Both the position numbers and the translations under genes were made by a program. Positions 36,935 to 44,356 of a DNA stretch of 64,000 nt are shown piece by piece. The notes under the pieces were generated by a model. It saw nothing but the letters and a program-made list of their open reading frames with translations. It did no database searches and was not told the origin of the DNA. The stretch is from Paenibacillus sp. GTDB lineage: Bacteria; Bacillota; Bacilli; Paenibacillales; Paenibacillaceae. Location of the stretch: NCBI GenBank assembly GCA_017512705.1, contig JAFWEX010000030.1, positions 1-64,000 of the forward strand. Direction: 5' to 3'. The number at the start of each line of letters is the position of its first letter. The stretch's first letter is position 1.

Positions 36935-37771
36935 ATGAAAAAATGGTCTATTATTCTACTCAGTTTGATGATGATTGCCGTTCTAGCAGCTTGCGGTAAC
37001 AATAAGAAATCCGACAGTGGTGCGGATAACTCGGCAGGCGCTCCACGTACCGTTGAATTGAAAGTCGGCGCTTCACCTACACCTCATGCTGAAATTCTGG
37101 AAAGCATCAAACCTGAGCTTGAAGCTCAAGGCATTCGTTTGCAAGTGGTGACTTTTAACGACTACGTACAGCCAAACCAACAACTGTCAGATGGCAAACT
37201 GGATGCAAACTTCTTTCAGCATCAGCCGTACCTGGACACAGAAAACAAAGAGCGCGGCTTCAACCTTGTTACTGTGACTCCTGTCCATGTAGAGCCTTTT
37301 GGTGGTTACTCCAAAAAGATCAAATCTTTGGATGAGTTGAAAGACGGCGCTAAAGTTGCTATTCCGAATGACCCATCCAATGGTGGCCGTGCACTCTTGT
37401 TGCTGGCGAAGGAAGGCTTGATTACGCTTAAAGACGATAAAGACATCACTTCAACCAAACAAGATATTACTGCGAATCCGAAAAACCTGAATATTATCGA
37501 GCTTGATGCAGCGATGATGCCTCGTCAGTTGGATGAAGCTGATCTGGTATTTATCAATGCGAACTATGCGTTGGAAGCTAACCTCAATCCATCCACAGAT
37601 GCGTTGTTGATCGAAGAACTGCAAGGCAACCCGTATGCGAACATTCTGGTGTCCCGTGAGGATAATAAAGATGCTGATGCGGTGAAAAAATTGGCAGAGA
37701 CTCTTCAATCGGAAACCGTGAAAAAATTCATTAAAGAACGTTACCAAGGTGCAGTTGAACCTGCATTTTAA
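36935..37771 (+). CDS. metQ: Methionine-binding lipoprotein
   Basis: A 278-residue NlpA/MetQ lipoprotein delivering methionine to MetNI. The lipobox is LAAC after SLMMIAV. The ligand domain begins KVGASPTPHAEIL and contains the family block FFQHQPYL. Third gene of the riboswitch-controlled operon, 38 bp after metI, with GAAGGGG before the ATG. Confidence 0.96.
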   Translation: MKKWSIILLSLMMIAVLAACGNNKKSDSGADNSAGAPRTVELKVGASPTPHAEILESIKPELEAQGIRLQVVTFNDYVQPNQQLSDGKLDANFFQHQPYLDTENKERGFNLVTVTPVHVEPFGGYSKKIKSLDELKDGAKVAIPNDPSNGGRALLLLAKEGLITLKDDKDITSTKQDITANPKNLNIIELDAAMMPRQLDEADLVFINANYALEANLNPSTDALLIEELQGNPYANILVSREDNKDADAVKKLAETLQSETVKKFIKERYQGAVEPAF

Positions 37772-37807
37772 GGTGAATATGAATATAAAAATGAAGCCAT
37801 AATGCAA

Positions 37808-37846
37808 TGCCCCGCATGTTCTGTAACGAACATGCGGGGCATTTTT
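37808..37846 (+). terminator. Terminator of metNIQ
   Basis: Stem GCCCCGCATGTTC/GAACATGCGGGGC with TGTAAC loop, then ATTTTT. Confidence 0.92.
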
Positions 37847-37879
37847 ATGCTTACATCATTCAACCTCAACCGAGGTGGG

Positions 37880-38872
37880 TTAAGATTTTTGTTTATCCGT
37901 ATCCGATTCATCCTTAGTTGAAGGTGTGACAGACTCTTGTCCAGCAGCATGCTGCTGGTAAGCTTCTTCAGCAGGAGAAATTGATGTATCCTCGGTGGAT
38001 TCGATTGAGGAAGATTCCTGCTTTCTTCCGTTTAATTTGCGGCGCAGCCATGAGAATGCACCAACAACAACGGCAGCGATGACAATCCATCCTTTTTTAA
38101 GCAAGACTAGTAGACCTGCTTTTTTGGCTACCGCTACTCCGGCACCACCTAAAATGAGACCGGTAAGGCCAAGCTCCGATTTTTTATCCAGTGAAGCATC
38201 GAATTCTTCGTATGTATACCCTTGATTAACCTTTAGGTTATTCAATACCTGGCTCTCAAACTGATTCCGATTTTCATTGAAGTTCGCACTGTCCGTGACG
38301 AGAATAACGCCGATGTATCCTTCACGTGTTAATACATTTACGTTGTAATTCACAAGCTCTTCCTGTTGCGCGTTTTGTAATCCCAAAGAATATCGTAATT
38401 GGTGTTTGGTGCTGTCGTAAGCAGGTTCAATATCCCAGCCTGTAACTTGTAATTGATTCTCAGCACTTGTTTTTTTATTCTGTTCTTCGGTGCCGCGTTT
38501 GTAACTGTCCAGTAGTTCATCCGCATCCAGATCATTTTTGTCACTGTCATCAATATGACCTGTGTCATTATACTCAAAAATGACGTACCAATTGGATTGT
38601 TCACCAGCACCATAGATACTTCCAATTTCCGTACCGTTCGGGAAGGATTCCGAATCCTGCATAAATCGTTTTGTATTTTCTGCATCCAGATACGTTAGAC
38701 CTTCCGCTACCTTTAACGTAGCTATATCATCCAAAGGTACTGTAGCAGGTCCATCTTTCCAATCGTATTCCTGGACTGATTCACTCTCTACAGAAGCTTG
38801 TACTGTTGAAGGAAGCTGAATCGTAGTGAATAGAAGTAGGGAAAGTACGAGGGGTAACCATCTTTTTTTCAT
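37880..38872 (-). CDS. DUF2167 membrane protein
   Basis: A 330-residue exported membrane protein: signal peptide ending near VQASVES, the DUF2167 core with NWYVIFEYNDTGHIDDSDK (about 105-123), a membrane segment (IVIAAVVVGAFSWL) and an acidic Ser/Thr/Glu-rich cytoplasmic tail. Function unknown; the family is widespread in Gram-negative and some Gram-positive bacteria. ATG 38872 has AAAGGA 9 nt upstream. Convergent with metQ. Confidence 0.85.
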   Translation of the reverse strand: MKKRWLPLVLSLLLFTTIQLPSTVQASVESESVQEYDWKDGPATVPLDDIATLKVAEGLTYLDAENTKRFMQDSESFPNGTEIGSIYGAGEQSNWYVIFEYNDTGHIDDSDKNDLDADELLDSYKRGTEEQNKKTSAENQLQVTGWDIEPAYDSTKHQLRYSLGLQNAQQEELVNYNVNVLTREGYIGVILVTDSANFNENRNQFESQVLNNLKVNQGYTYEEFDASLDKKSELGLTGLILGGAGVAVAKKAGLLVLLKKGWIVIAAVVVGAFSWLRRKLNGRKQESSSIESTEDTSISPAEEAYQQHAAGQESVTPSTKDESDTDKQKS

Positions 38873-39130
38873 TTGCTCTAATCCTTTCAAACCATGCGAT
38901 GCATTGCATTTACACGTTTTTATGTATTATGTCGTTATCATCATAAGATCATAATGACTCATCGAGGGTACCATAGTAACCTGCTATTAATCAAGGGATA
39001 TCTGGGGATAAAGGGGATATTTTCCTACCAAAGTCCTTATGTCTTGCTCTAAGATGCAGACGGTGGATGAGAATTTGGTCCTTGGTATGCACATTATCGC
39101 AGATAGAACACATTGAACGTTATAAGCAAG

Positions 39131-39159
39131 TTGTGAGGGGAGGATAAATCTTTTATACT
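39131..39159 (+). promoter_or_regulatory. SigA-type promoter of the SDR gene
   Basis: TTGTGA (39131-39136) and TATACT (39154-39159) with 17 bp spacing. The predicted transcript starts near 39166, after the earlier ATG at 39162, supporting the GTG start. Confidence 0.6.
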
Positions 39160-39194
39160 GGATGAGTGACTGCTCTTTGAAGAGGGGGATAAAC

Positions 39195-39959
39195 GTGAAG
39201 GGAAAGATTGCCCTCATAACGGGAAGTGCCAAAGGCCTTGGTAAAATGACAGCACTCTCTCTGGCGGATCAGGGATGCGACATTGCTCTCAATTATGTGC
39301 ATAGCAGAGCTGAAGCTGAATTACTGCAAGCGCAGATTATAGCCAAAGGGGTTCGCTGCATTGCCGTCCAGGCGGACATATCCAATATCGAAGAGATCCA
39401 TGCACTCGTTGCTGCGGTAGAAGCACAGCTGGGACCTATCGATATTTTGGTAAATAATGCCGGCCCGTTTGTGCGTGAGCGCCGGGTGTTTGCAGATTAC
39501 GCTGAGGCAGAAGTGCAGATGTTGGTGCAGGGCAACCTCCTGGGACCGATGATTCTGGATCAGCTCGTTCTCCCTGAAATGCGCCGCAAGCAGTGGGGAC
39601 GAATTATTCATTTTGGCTTCAGTCATGCCGGTGAAGCAAGATCTTGGCCGCATCGCGCAGTCTATGCTGCTGCCAAGGTAGGCCTCGTTTCATTTACCAA
39701 GACACTTGCGGTAGAAGAAGCTCCGTACGGGATTACAGTAAATATGGTTTGTCCAGGAGACATTCGCGGTGCGAACAAAGAGAAAACAATCCAAGAGATT
39801 GCAGGTATATCCGATAAGGAAACACCAAGAGGGCGGCCTGGCAGTGGAGAAGATATTGCACGAGTGATCACATACTTGTGTCTGGATCATTCGGATTTTA
39901 TAACAGGCAACATAATGGATGTATCAGGAGGGCTTGATCCGATTCGGCCAACAATATAA
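39195..39959 (+). CDS. Short-chain dehydrogenase/reductase
   Basis: A 254-residue classical SDR with the Rossmann TGSAKGLG, NNAG motif, catalytic serine region (IHFGFSHAG) and YxxxK as YAAAK. The C-terminal GDIRGANKEKTI and GNIMDVSGG resemble FabG-like oxidoreductases; the substrate is unknown. GTG 39195 is preceded by AGAGGGGG. Confidence 0.9.
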   Translation: MKGKIALITGSAKGLGKMTALSLADQGCDIALNYVHSRAEAELLQAQIIAKGVRCIAVQADISNIEEIHALVAAVEAQLGPIDILVNNAGPFVRERRVFADYAEAEVQMLVQGNLLGPMILDQLVLPEMRRKQWGRIIHFGFSHAGEARSWPHRAVYAAAKVGLVSFTKTLAVEEAPYGITVNMVCPGDIRGANKEKTIQEIAGISDKETPRGRPGSGEDIARVITYLCLDHSDFITGNIMDVSGGLDPIRPTI

Positions 39960-39974
39960 CAGAGCATGACTCCG

Positions 39975-40016
39975 AAAAAAGAGCCCTCCGCTTCGTAAGA
40001 AGCGAAAGGCTCTCTG
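39975..40016 (-). terminator. Terminator of the nfu gene (also faces the SDR gene)
   Basis: On the minus strand a long GAGAGCC...GGGCTC hairpin with inner TCGCTTCTTACGAAGCGGA ends in TTTTTT. On plus it could also stop the SDR transcript, but the T run is missing. Confidence 0.7.
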
Positions 40017-40039
40017 AGGTTTATCTCGTGAAGGATTGA

Positions 40040-40285
40040 TTAGAATACTTGTACAACTTCTTGTACACCTTCAACTTCTTCTAGAAGGGCACGTTCAATC
40101 CCGGCTTTTAGTGTAATGGTGGAGCTTGGGCAACTGCCGCAGGCACCGACCAGTTTCAGCTTAATGATGCCGTCCTCCACGTCGACCAGTTCCACGTCAC
40201 CGCCATCGCGTTGCAGGAACGGACGAAGTTTATCAAGCACATCAGATACCTCATCATACATGGTGCTTTGTGCGTTTTCGCTCAT
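40040..40285 (-). CDS. NifU-like Fe-S scaffold (Nfu/YutI)
   Basis: An 81-residue Nfu domain protein that carries and delivers Fe-S clusters. The CGSCPSS motif supplies the CxxC cluster ligands. The ATG 40285 follows GGAAAGGAG by 9 nt; a TTG three codons earlier is too close to the SD. It is divergent from yuzB and lies within a small Fe-S/redox neighbourhood (yutJ, erpA). Confidence 0.94.
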   Translation of the reverse strand: MSENAQSTMYDEVSDVLDKLRPFLQRDGGDVELVDVEDGIIKLKLVGACGSCPSSTITLKAGIERALLEEVEGVQEVVQVF

Positions 40286-40364
40286 ATTGTTCAACTCCTT
40301 TCCTCCCTATAGTATATTACAAACGACCACAAATTAAAATGGTCAAACAAAGCAGGTGAATAAA

Positions 40365-40619
40365 ATGAGACCTATTATTGAATTTTGTGCTAACAATATG
40401 CATTTTGGCACGGATGAAATCATGGATCAACTGGATGAGAATCCAGACTATGACGTAATTGAATATGGCTGTCTGACCAATTGTGGTCAATGTTATATGA
40501 CACCTTTTGCCTTAGTCAACGGTGAAGTCGTTGCTACGGACAAAATAGAAGATCTATACAATGCCATTCTGGCCAAAATTGCCGAAGCGGATGCCTGGGA
40601 CGCGCTGGATCTCGATTAA
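40365..40619 (+). CDS. yuzB: YuzB family protein (DUF1450)
   Basis: An 84-residue thioredoxin-fold-like protein with the YuzB pattern EFCANN..., then IEYGCLTNCGQCYMTPFALVNGE near residue 45, in which the cysteines may bind metal or an Fe-S cluster. Function unknown. ATG 40365 follows GCAGGTGA. Its TAA overlaps the TAA of convergent yutJ. Confidence 0.9.
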   Translation: MRPIIEFCANNMHFGTDEIMDQLDENPDYDVIEYGCLTNCGQCYMTPFALVNGEVVATDKIEDLYNAILAKIAEADAWDALDLD

Positions 40620-41677
40620 CCCAGATGGCGTTTGGACATCCAGAGCACACCGCTTTTCAAAATACGAGGCACACGTCCCATCATGGATGTCTTGCCCATC
40701 AACCCAAAACCAGCCTTCTTGCCGAGTGCGCCGAGTGTGCCGCGGAGCTTGAGTGGCTGCGGATTGGGTTTTTCGCCTTTCCAGAGGGCATGTTGAATAT
40801 GAGCGATCTGTTCACCCTGAACCTCGGCAGCTTGACCGCTTGGTGCATAGGGTATACTGGCGCAGTCACCTACGACATAAACGTCAGTATATTCCGGAAT
40901 TTGATAATATTCATTTAGAACGACACGACCTTGTGGATCTTTGGTTACATCGAGTTCTTGAACCACTTTTACTGGTTGAATCCCCGCTGTCCACACGACA
41001 GCATCCGTTGGAATCTGTTCATCGCGGTTGTAGATGGCATTCGGTTCAACTCGAGATATGGACATATGTCCCCGCGCTTCAACCTGATGTTCGTTGAACC
41101 ATTCGTGAACATAAGCAGATAGACGTTGAGGGAATGCGGATAATACACGTTCACCACGATCGAGAATGCTGATGTTCAGATCGGGTCTGCTCTCTCGTAA
41201 TTCAGCAGCCATCTCGACTCCACTTAAGCCGCCGCCGACAATATGAACCTGTCCGTAGGCTTTAACCTCATTAAGACGAAGATATGTCTCGCGTGTTTTA
41301 CTGAAACTTTGAATGGTACAGCTGTATTCCTCGGCACCTGGTGTGTTATGAAAACGATCGGTACACCCCAGTCCAATGACAAGCTTGTCATATTCAAGTG
41401 GCTCTTGGCCTTCGAATTCAATCTGACGCTGCTCCAGATTAATGGCAGTAACTTCACCGAAGCGGTGGGTTACTTTTTCATTCACTGGAAAATGGATACG
41501 CAGGTCGTAATCGGATACCGTTCCTGCTGCGAGTGCGTAATATTCGGTCTTCAATCCCTGAAAGGGGCTGCGATCCACCAGTACGATCTGCGTATCTGAC
41601 GGAATCTTACCTTCCAGAAGTTCCTTGATGATCGTGAGGCCGCCATAGCCGCCTCCAAGAATGACGAAATTTTTCAT
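40616..41677 (-). CDS. yutJ: Type II NADH dehydrogenase-like flavoprotein (YutJ)
   Basis: A 353-residue FAD-dependent NAD(P)H dehydrogenase with an N-terminal FAD motif (ILGGGYGGL), a second Rossmann motif (VHIVGGGLSGVEMAAEL) and the VVGDCAS block. It resembles YutJ rather than the main respiratory Ndh and lacks an obvious C-terminal membrane helix. ATG 41677 follows GAAAGGAAG. It overlaps yuzB by 4 bp tail to tail. Confidence 0.9.
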   Translation of the reverse strand: MKNFVILGGGYGGLTIIKELLEGKIPSDTQIVLVDRSPFQGLKTEYYALAAGTVSDYDLRIHFPVNEKVTHRFGEVTAINLEQRQIEFEGQEPLEYDKLVIGLGCTDRFHNTPGAEEYSCTIQSFSKTRETYLRLNEVKAYGQVHIVGGGLSGVEMAAELRESRPDLNISILDRGERVLSAFPQRLSAYVHEWFNEHQVEARGHMSISRVEPNAIYNRDEQIPTDAVVWTAGIQPVKVVQELDVTKDPQGRVVLNEYYQIPEYTDVYVVGDCASIPYAPSGQAAEVQGEQIAHIQHALWKGEKPNPQPLKLRGTLGALGKKAGFGLMGKTSMMGRVPRILKSGVLWMSKRHLG

Positions 41678-41761
41678 GACTCGGCTTCCTTTCTGCATCA
41701 GTCCCATGCTCTGGGGCTGTAACCTGTGAAACAGCCATGCATACACATCGCTGCTCCATTC

Positions 41762-41797
41762 GTTGTTTTAGTTCTAAATGTTGTTTTAGTTCTAAAG
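41762..41797. repeat. 18-bp direct repeat upstream of yutJ
   Basis: Two adjacent copies of GTTGTTTTAGTTCTAAAT, differing at the last base, in the yutJ promoter region. Confidence 0.9.
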
Positions 41798-41842
41798 ATT
41801 AGAAAAGAGAAAGTGTAAATTTGAGATATCCAGTCACAGCTA

Positions 41843-41907
41843 AGGCATCACTCATAGCCAAACGTTCCCTCCCGTTCAAGCAAGGTTCGTTTAGTTGAGT
41901 GATGCCT
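41843..41907. other. Long imperfect inverted repeat between mqnE and yutJ
   Basis: Arms AGGCATCACTCA/TGAGTGATGCCT (12 bp, perfect) with inner AAACG/CGTTT. No T run follows on either strand, so it is not a classical terminator, although it lies just after mqnE. Confidence 0.7.
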
Positions 41908-41946
41908 CCTATCTGCGATTGTGATCATACTCTAAATGCAAGCAGA

Positions 41947-43053
41947 CTATTCATATACTTGGATTTCGTTGTAGAATGTATCACGCTCTACAGGAATACG
42001 TCCTGCACCTTTGACAAGCCAGATCAGCTCTTTGCGTGTCAGCCCTTCCGGTGTTAGTGCGCCGGCAGCGTGACTGATTTTTTCACGTACAATCGTACCA
42101 TGCACGTCAGACGCACCAAAGCTCAGGGCAACTTGAGTAAGTTGTGGTCCGATGTTGATAAAGTAAGCCTTCACATGCTGGATGTTATCCAGCATCAGAC
42201 GGCTGATTGCAATGGTTTTGAGGTCCTCATATGCCGAGTTACGGCGCATAATGCTGGCAGATTTACTCTTTGGCTGCATGGACAGCGGAATGAACACCAT
42301 GAATCCGTTGGTTTCATCTTGCAGCTCTCGAATCTGTACCATATGATTGACACGATCTTCATAAGATTCGATGGAGCCATACAGCATCGTGGTATGTGTA
42401 CGCATGCCCAGATTATGAGCCGTGCGGTGCACTTCGAGATAGCGGTCTACGTTCGCTTTGTCGACACGCATTTTTTTGCGATATTCATCCGACAGAATCT
42501 CAGCACCGCCACCTGTCAGAGATTTCAGGCCCGCTTTTTGCAGCTCTTGCAGTACTTCTTTGATGCTGAGACCGCTGATGCGGGTGAAGAAATCAATCTC
42601 TGCCGCAGTGTAAGCTTTGAGCGTAACATCTGGATATTTTTCGTTTAAAGCACGTAGAGAATCGACATAATATTGAAAAGGAACATGGTTGTTATGTCCA
42701 CCTACGATATGGAACTCACGCACGCCTGGATGAATATGCTGTTCCACATAGTCGATCATTTCCGGGCCGGATAATGTATAGGAGCCTTCCTCACCCTGAT
42801 CTTTGCGGAAGTTACAGAACGCGCAGCGAGCTTCGCATACGTTGGTGAAATAAAGGCTCATGTTCTCGATAAAGTATACTTTTTTGCCGTTTTTACGCAG
42901 ATTGGCCTCATTGGCCAGCTGGCCCAAAGTCAGCAGATCATCTGTTTGATACAGATATACGCCGTCTTCTACACTCAGCCTTACGCCGTTCTGCACTTTC
43001 TCAACGATTTCAGCCATTCTTTTGTCTGTGAACGGTGTTACCAATGTAGACAT
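41947..43053 (-). CDS. mqnE: Aminofutalosine synthase (radical SAM)
   Basis: A 368-residue radical SAM enzyme of the futalosine menaquinone route that makes aminofutalosine from the enolpyruvyl precursor. The CxxxCxxC cluster motif is CEARCAFC (about residues 73-80). KAYTAAEIDFF and SLTGGGAEI are typical of MqnE rather than MqnC. GGAGGAAAC precedes the ATG. Other mqn genes are not in the window. Confidence 0.93.
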   Translation of the reverse strand: MSTLVTPFTDKRMAEIVEKVQNGVRLSVEDGVYLYQTDDLLTLGQLANEANLRKNGKKVYFIENMSLYFTNVCEARCAFCNFRKDQGEEGSYTLSGPEMIDYVEQHIHPGVREFHIVGGHNNHVPFQYYVDSLRALNEKYPDVTLKAYTAAEIDFFTRISGLSIKEVLQELQKAGLKSLTGGGAEILSDEYRKKMRVDKANVDRYLEVHRTAHNLGMRTHTTMLYGSIESYEDRVNHMVQIRELQDETNGFMVFIPLSMQPKSKSASIMRRNSAYEDLKTIAISRLMLDNIQHVKAYFINIGPQLTQVALSFGASDVHGTIVREKISHAAGALTPEGLTRKELIWLVKGAGRIPVERDTFYNEIQVYE

Positions 43054-43433
43054 GCTGTTTCCTCCTGTTCTTTACCGGAATTCGAGTTGTAATGTGTAGG
43101 ACTTCGAAGCAGAACTACATAACAAAGACGCGGTCAATTGCCGCCTTCTTGTGGAAAGACTAACTCTTATTACCCGGTGCAGCGTATGCTGCATGCAAAA
43201 GTTTCTTTTTTCAAAAGGAGTCGAACGACTCTATATGCATTGGGGACTGAGAACCAGTCTCGAAATGTGAAAAAAATTACAACTCCATATGCGACCAATT
43301 CTAAACAAGTCATGGCAAAATATTGACAATTTTAGAGTGACCACCTATCCATTATAAACCTCGTGTCTCGGGGGTTCAATACACTGGGAAGAAAAAGGAG
43401 TACAGGGAAGCGCGCAAAGAGGGCAAACATGAC
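43054..43433. other. Intergenic gap, no gene seen
   Basis: Divergent region between mqnE and erpA. Short ORFs are present but have no RBS or recognisable product. A small hairpin (CAGCGTATGCTGC) occurs near 43181. Confidence 0.4.
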
Positions 43434-43462
43434 TTGAGACCCTTGACGGGGTGGAGTATAAT
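43434..43462 (+). promoter_or_regulatory. SigA promoter of erpA
   Basis: TTGAGA (43434-43439) and a perfect TATAAT (43457-43462) with 17 bp spacing, 37 bp before the start codon. Confidence 0.75.
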
Positions 43463-43498
43463 TTAAAGAAGAGTTAACGAAAAGGAGAGTGACCTGGC

Positions 43499-43855
43499 AT
43501 GATTAATATCAGCGAGACGGCTGCTGACCGATTGAAAGAAATGCTTGCACAGCAAGAGACACCTGGTATGTTCCTGCGTCTTGGCGTAGCACCTGGTGGT
43601 TGCACCGGATTTTCTTACGCCATGGGCTTTGACGATAAAGAGTCCGATGAGGACTTGTTTTTGGATATTCAAGATATGAAGGTTGTTGTAGAGAAGGAAA
43701 ACGTGAAATATCTGAATGGACTTGAAATTGATTTTGAAGAATCCGGCATGTCCGGCGGCTTCACCATTCATAACCCGAACGCAGTAGCGACATGCGGCTG
43801 TGGCTCTTCGTTCCGTACGCGTGAAGAAGCGGGCGTACCGGATAAAGATTGTTAA
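43499..43855 (+). CDS. erpA: A-type Fe-S carrier (HesB/IscA/ErpA, YutM-like)
   Basis: A 118-residue A-type carrier protein. The three conserved cysteines are C35 (GGCTGFSY) and the C-terminal pair in TCGCGSSF. It transfers Fe-S clusters to client enzymes; LipA and MqnE, encoded nearby, are plausible clients (inference). AAAGGAGAG precedes the ATG. Monocistronic with promoter and terminator. Confidence 0.95.
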   Translation: MINISETAADRLKEMLAQQETPGMFLRLGVAPGGCTGFSYAMGFDDKESDEDLFLDIQDMKVVVEKENVKYLNGLEIDFEESGMSGGFTIHNPNAVATCGCGSSFRTREEAGVPDKDC

Positions 43856-43914
43856 TTTGATGCCGGTTTGAGCGTGACTTCATATTTATAACGATATAGA
43901 AGAGACGTATGTCA

Positions 43915-43962
43915 GGGCGCATTTCCAGCGAAGAGGCTTCGCTAGGGAGTGTGCCTTTTTTT
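43915..43962 (+). terminator. Terminator after erpA
   Basis: Branched stem AGGGCGCAT/GTGTGCCTT with inner AGCGAAG/CTTCGCT, then eight T residues. Confidence 0.85.
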
Positions 43963-44034
43963 TGTGCTTGTAAAATTACTTGTGGTCTGGACTAGTGGAA
44001 TGACGTCGTAAGCTCAAATGACGCTTTTTTAGTA

Positions 44035-44064
44035 TTGACAATTTGTTCCATATGTAGGTATATT
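44035..44064 (+). promoter_or_regulatory. Promoter of the amylase gene
   Basis: TTGACA (44035-44040) and TATATT (44059-44064), 18 bp apart, with an operator beginning 8 bp after the -10. Confidence 0.7.
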
Positions 44065-44071
44065 GTTTTTG

Positions 44072-44085
44072 TGCAAACGTTTGCA
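44072..44085. promoter_or_regulatory. LacI-family operator O1 (perfect palindrome)
   Basis: TGCAAACGTTTGCA is a perfect 14-bp palindrome with the central CG of LacI/GalR operators, and resembles maltose-regulator (MalR-type) and cre sites. It covers the expected transcription start. Confidence 0.75.
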
Positions 44086-44168
44086 AAACATGGGCTGTTT
44101 ACAGGTTCCCTTTCGTATTAGAACGATAAGAAAGGCCGGTGTAGACAATATAGGGCATTCTTTGTATG

Positions 44169-44182
44169 TGCAAACGTTTGAA
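44169..44182. promoter_or_regulatory. LacI-family operator O2
   Basis: TGCAAACGTTTGAA repeats O1 with one change, 97 bp downstream and inside the long 5' leader. This spacing would allow repression by looping or roadblock. Confidence 0.65.
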
Positions 44183-44356
44183 TAAAAGGTGTCATATGGC
44201 GACTCTGTATCAGGTACGGGATCAGACCAAGTGTGACAAGAGGAGAGGGGGAGAAAGTATAGGATAGCCATCCATAATTGCAGATTGGTTCATTAAGCAG
44301 CAAGTTCAATCAAAAATACGGGTCCCCACAGGGGCAACAGATAAGGGAGGAAAAAC

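Noticed and set aside
42070-42648. A 192-codon plus-strand frame opposite mqnE
   Set aside because: Shadow of mqnE; composition and lack of SD argue against coding.
43138-43326. 62-codon frame between mqnE and erpA
   Set aside because: No SD and no domain; composition resembles non-coding DNA.
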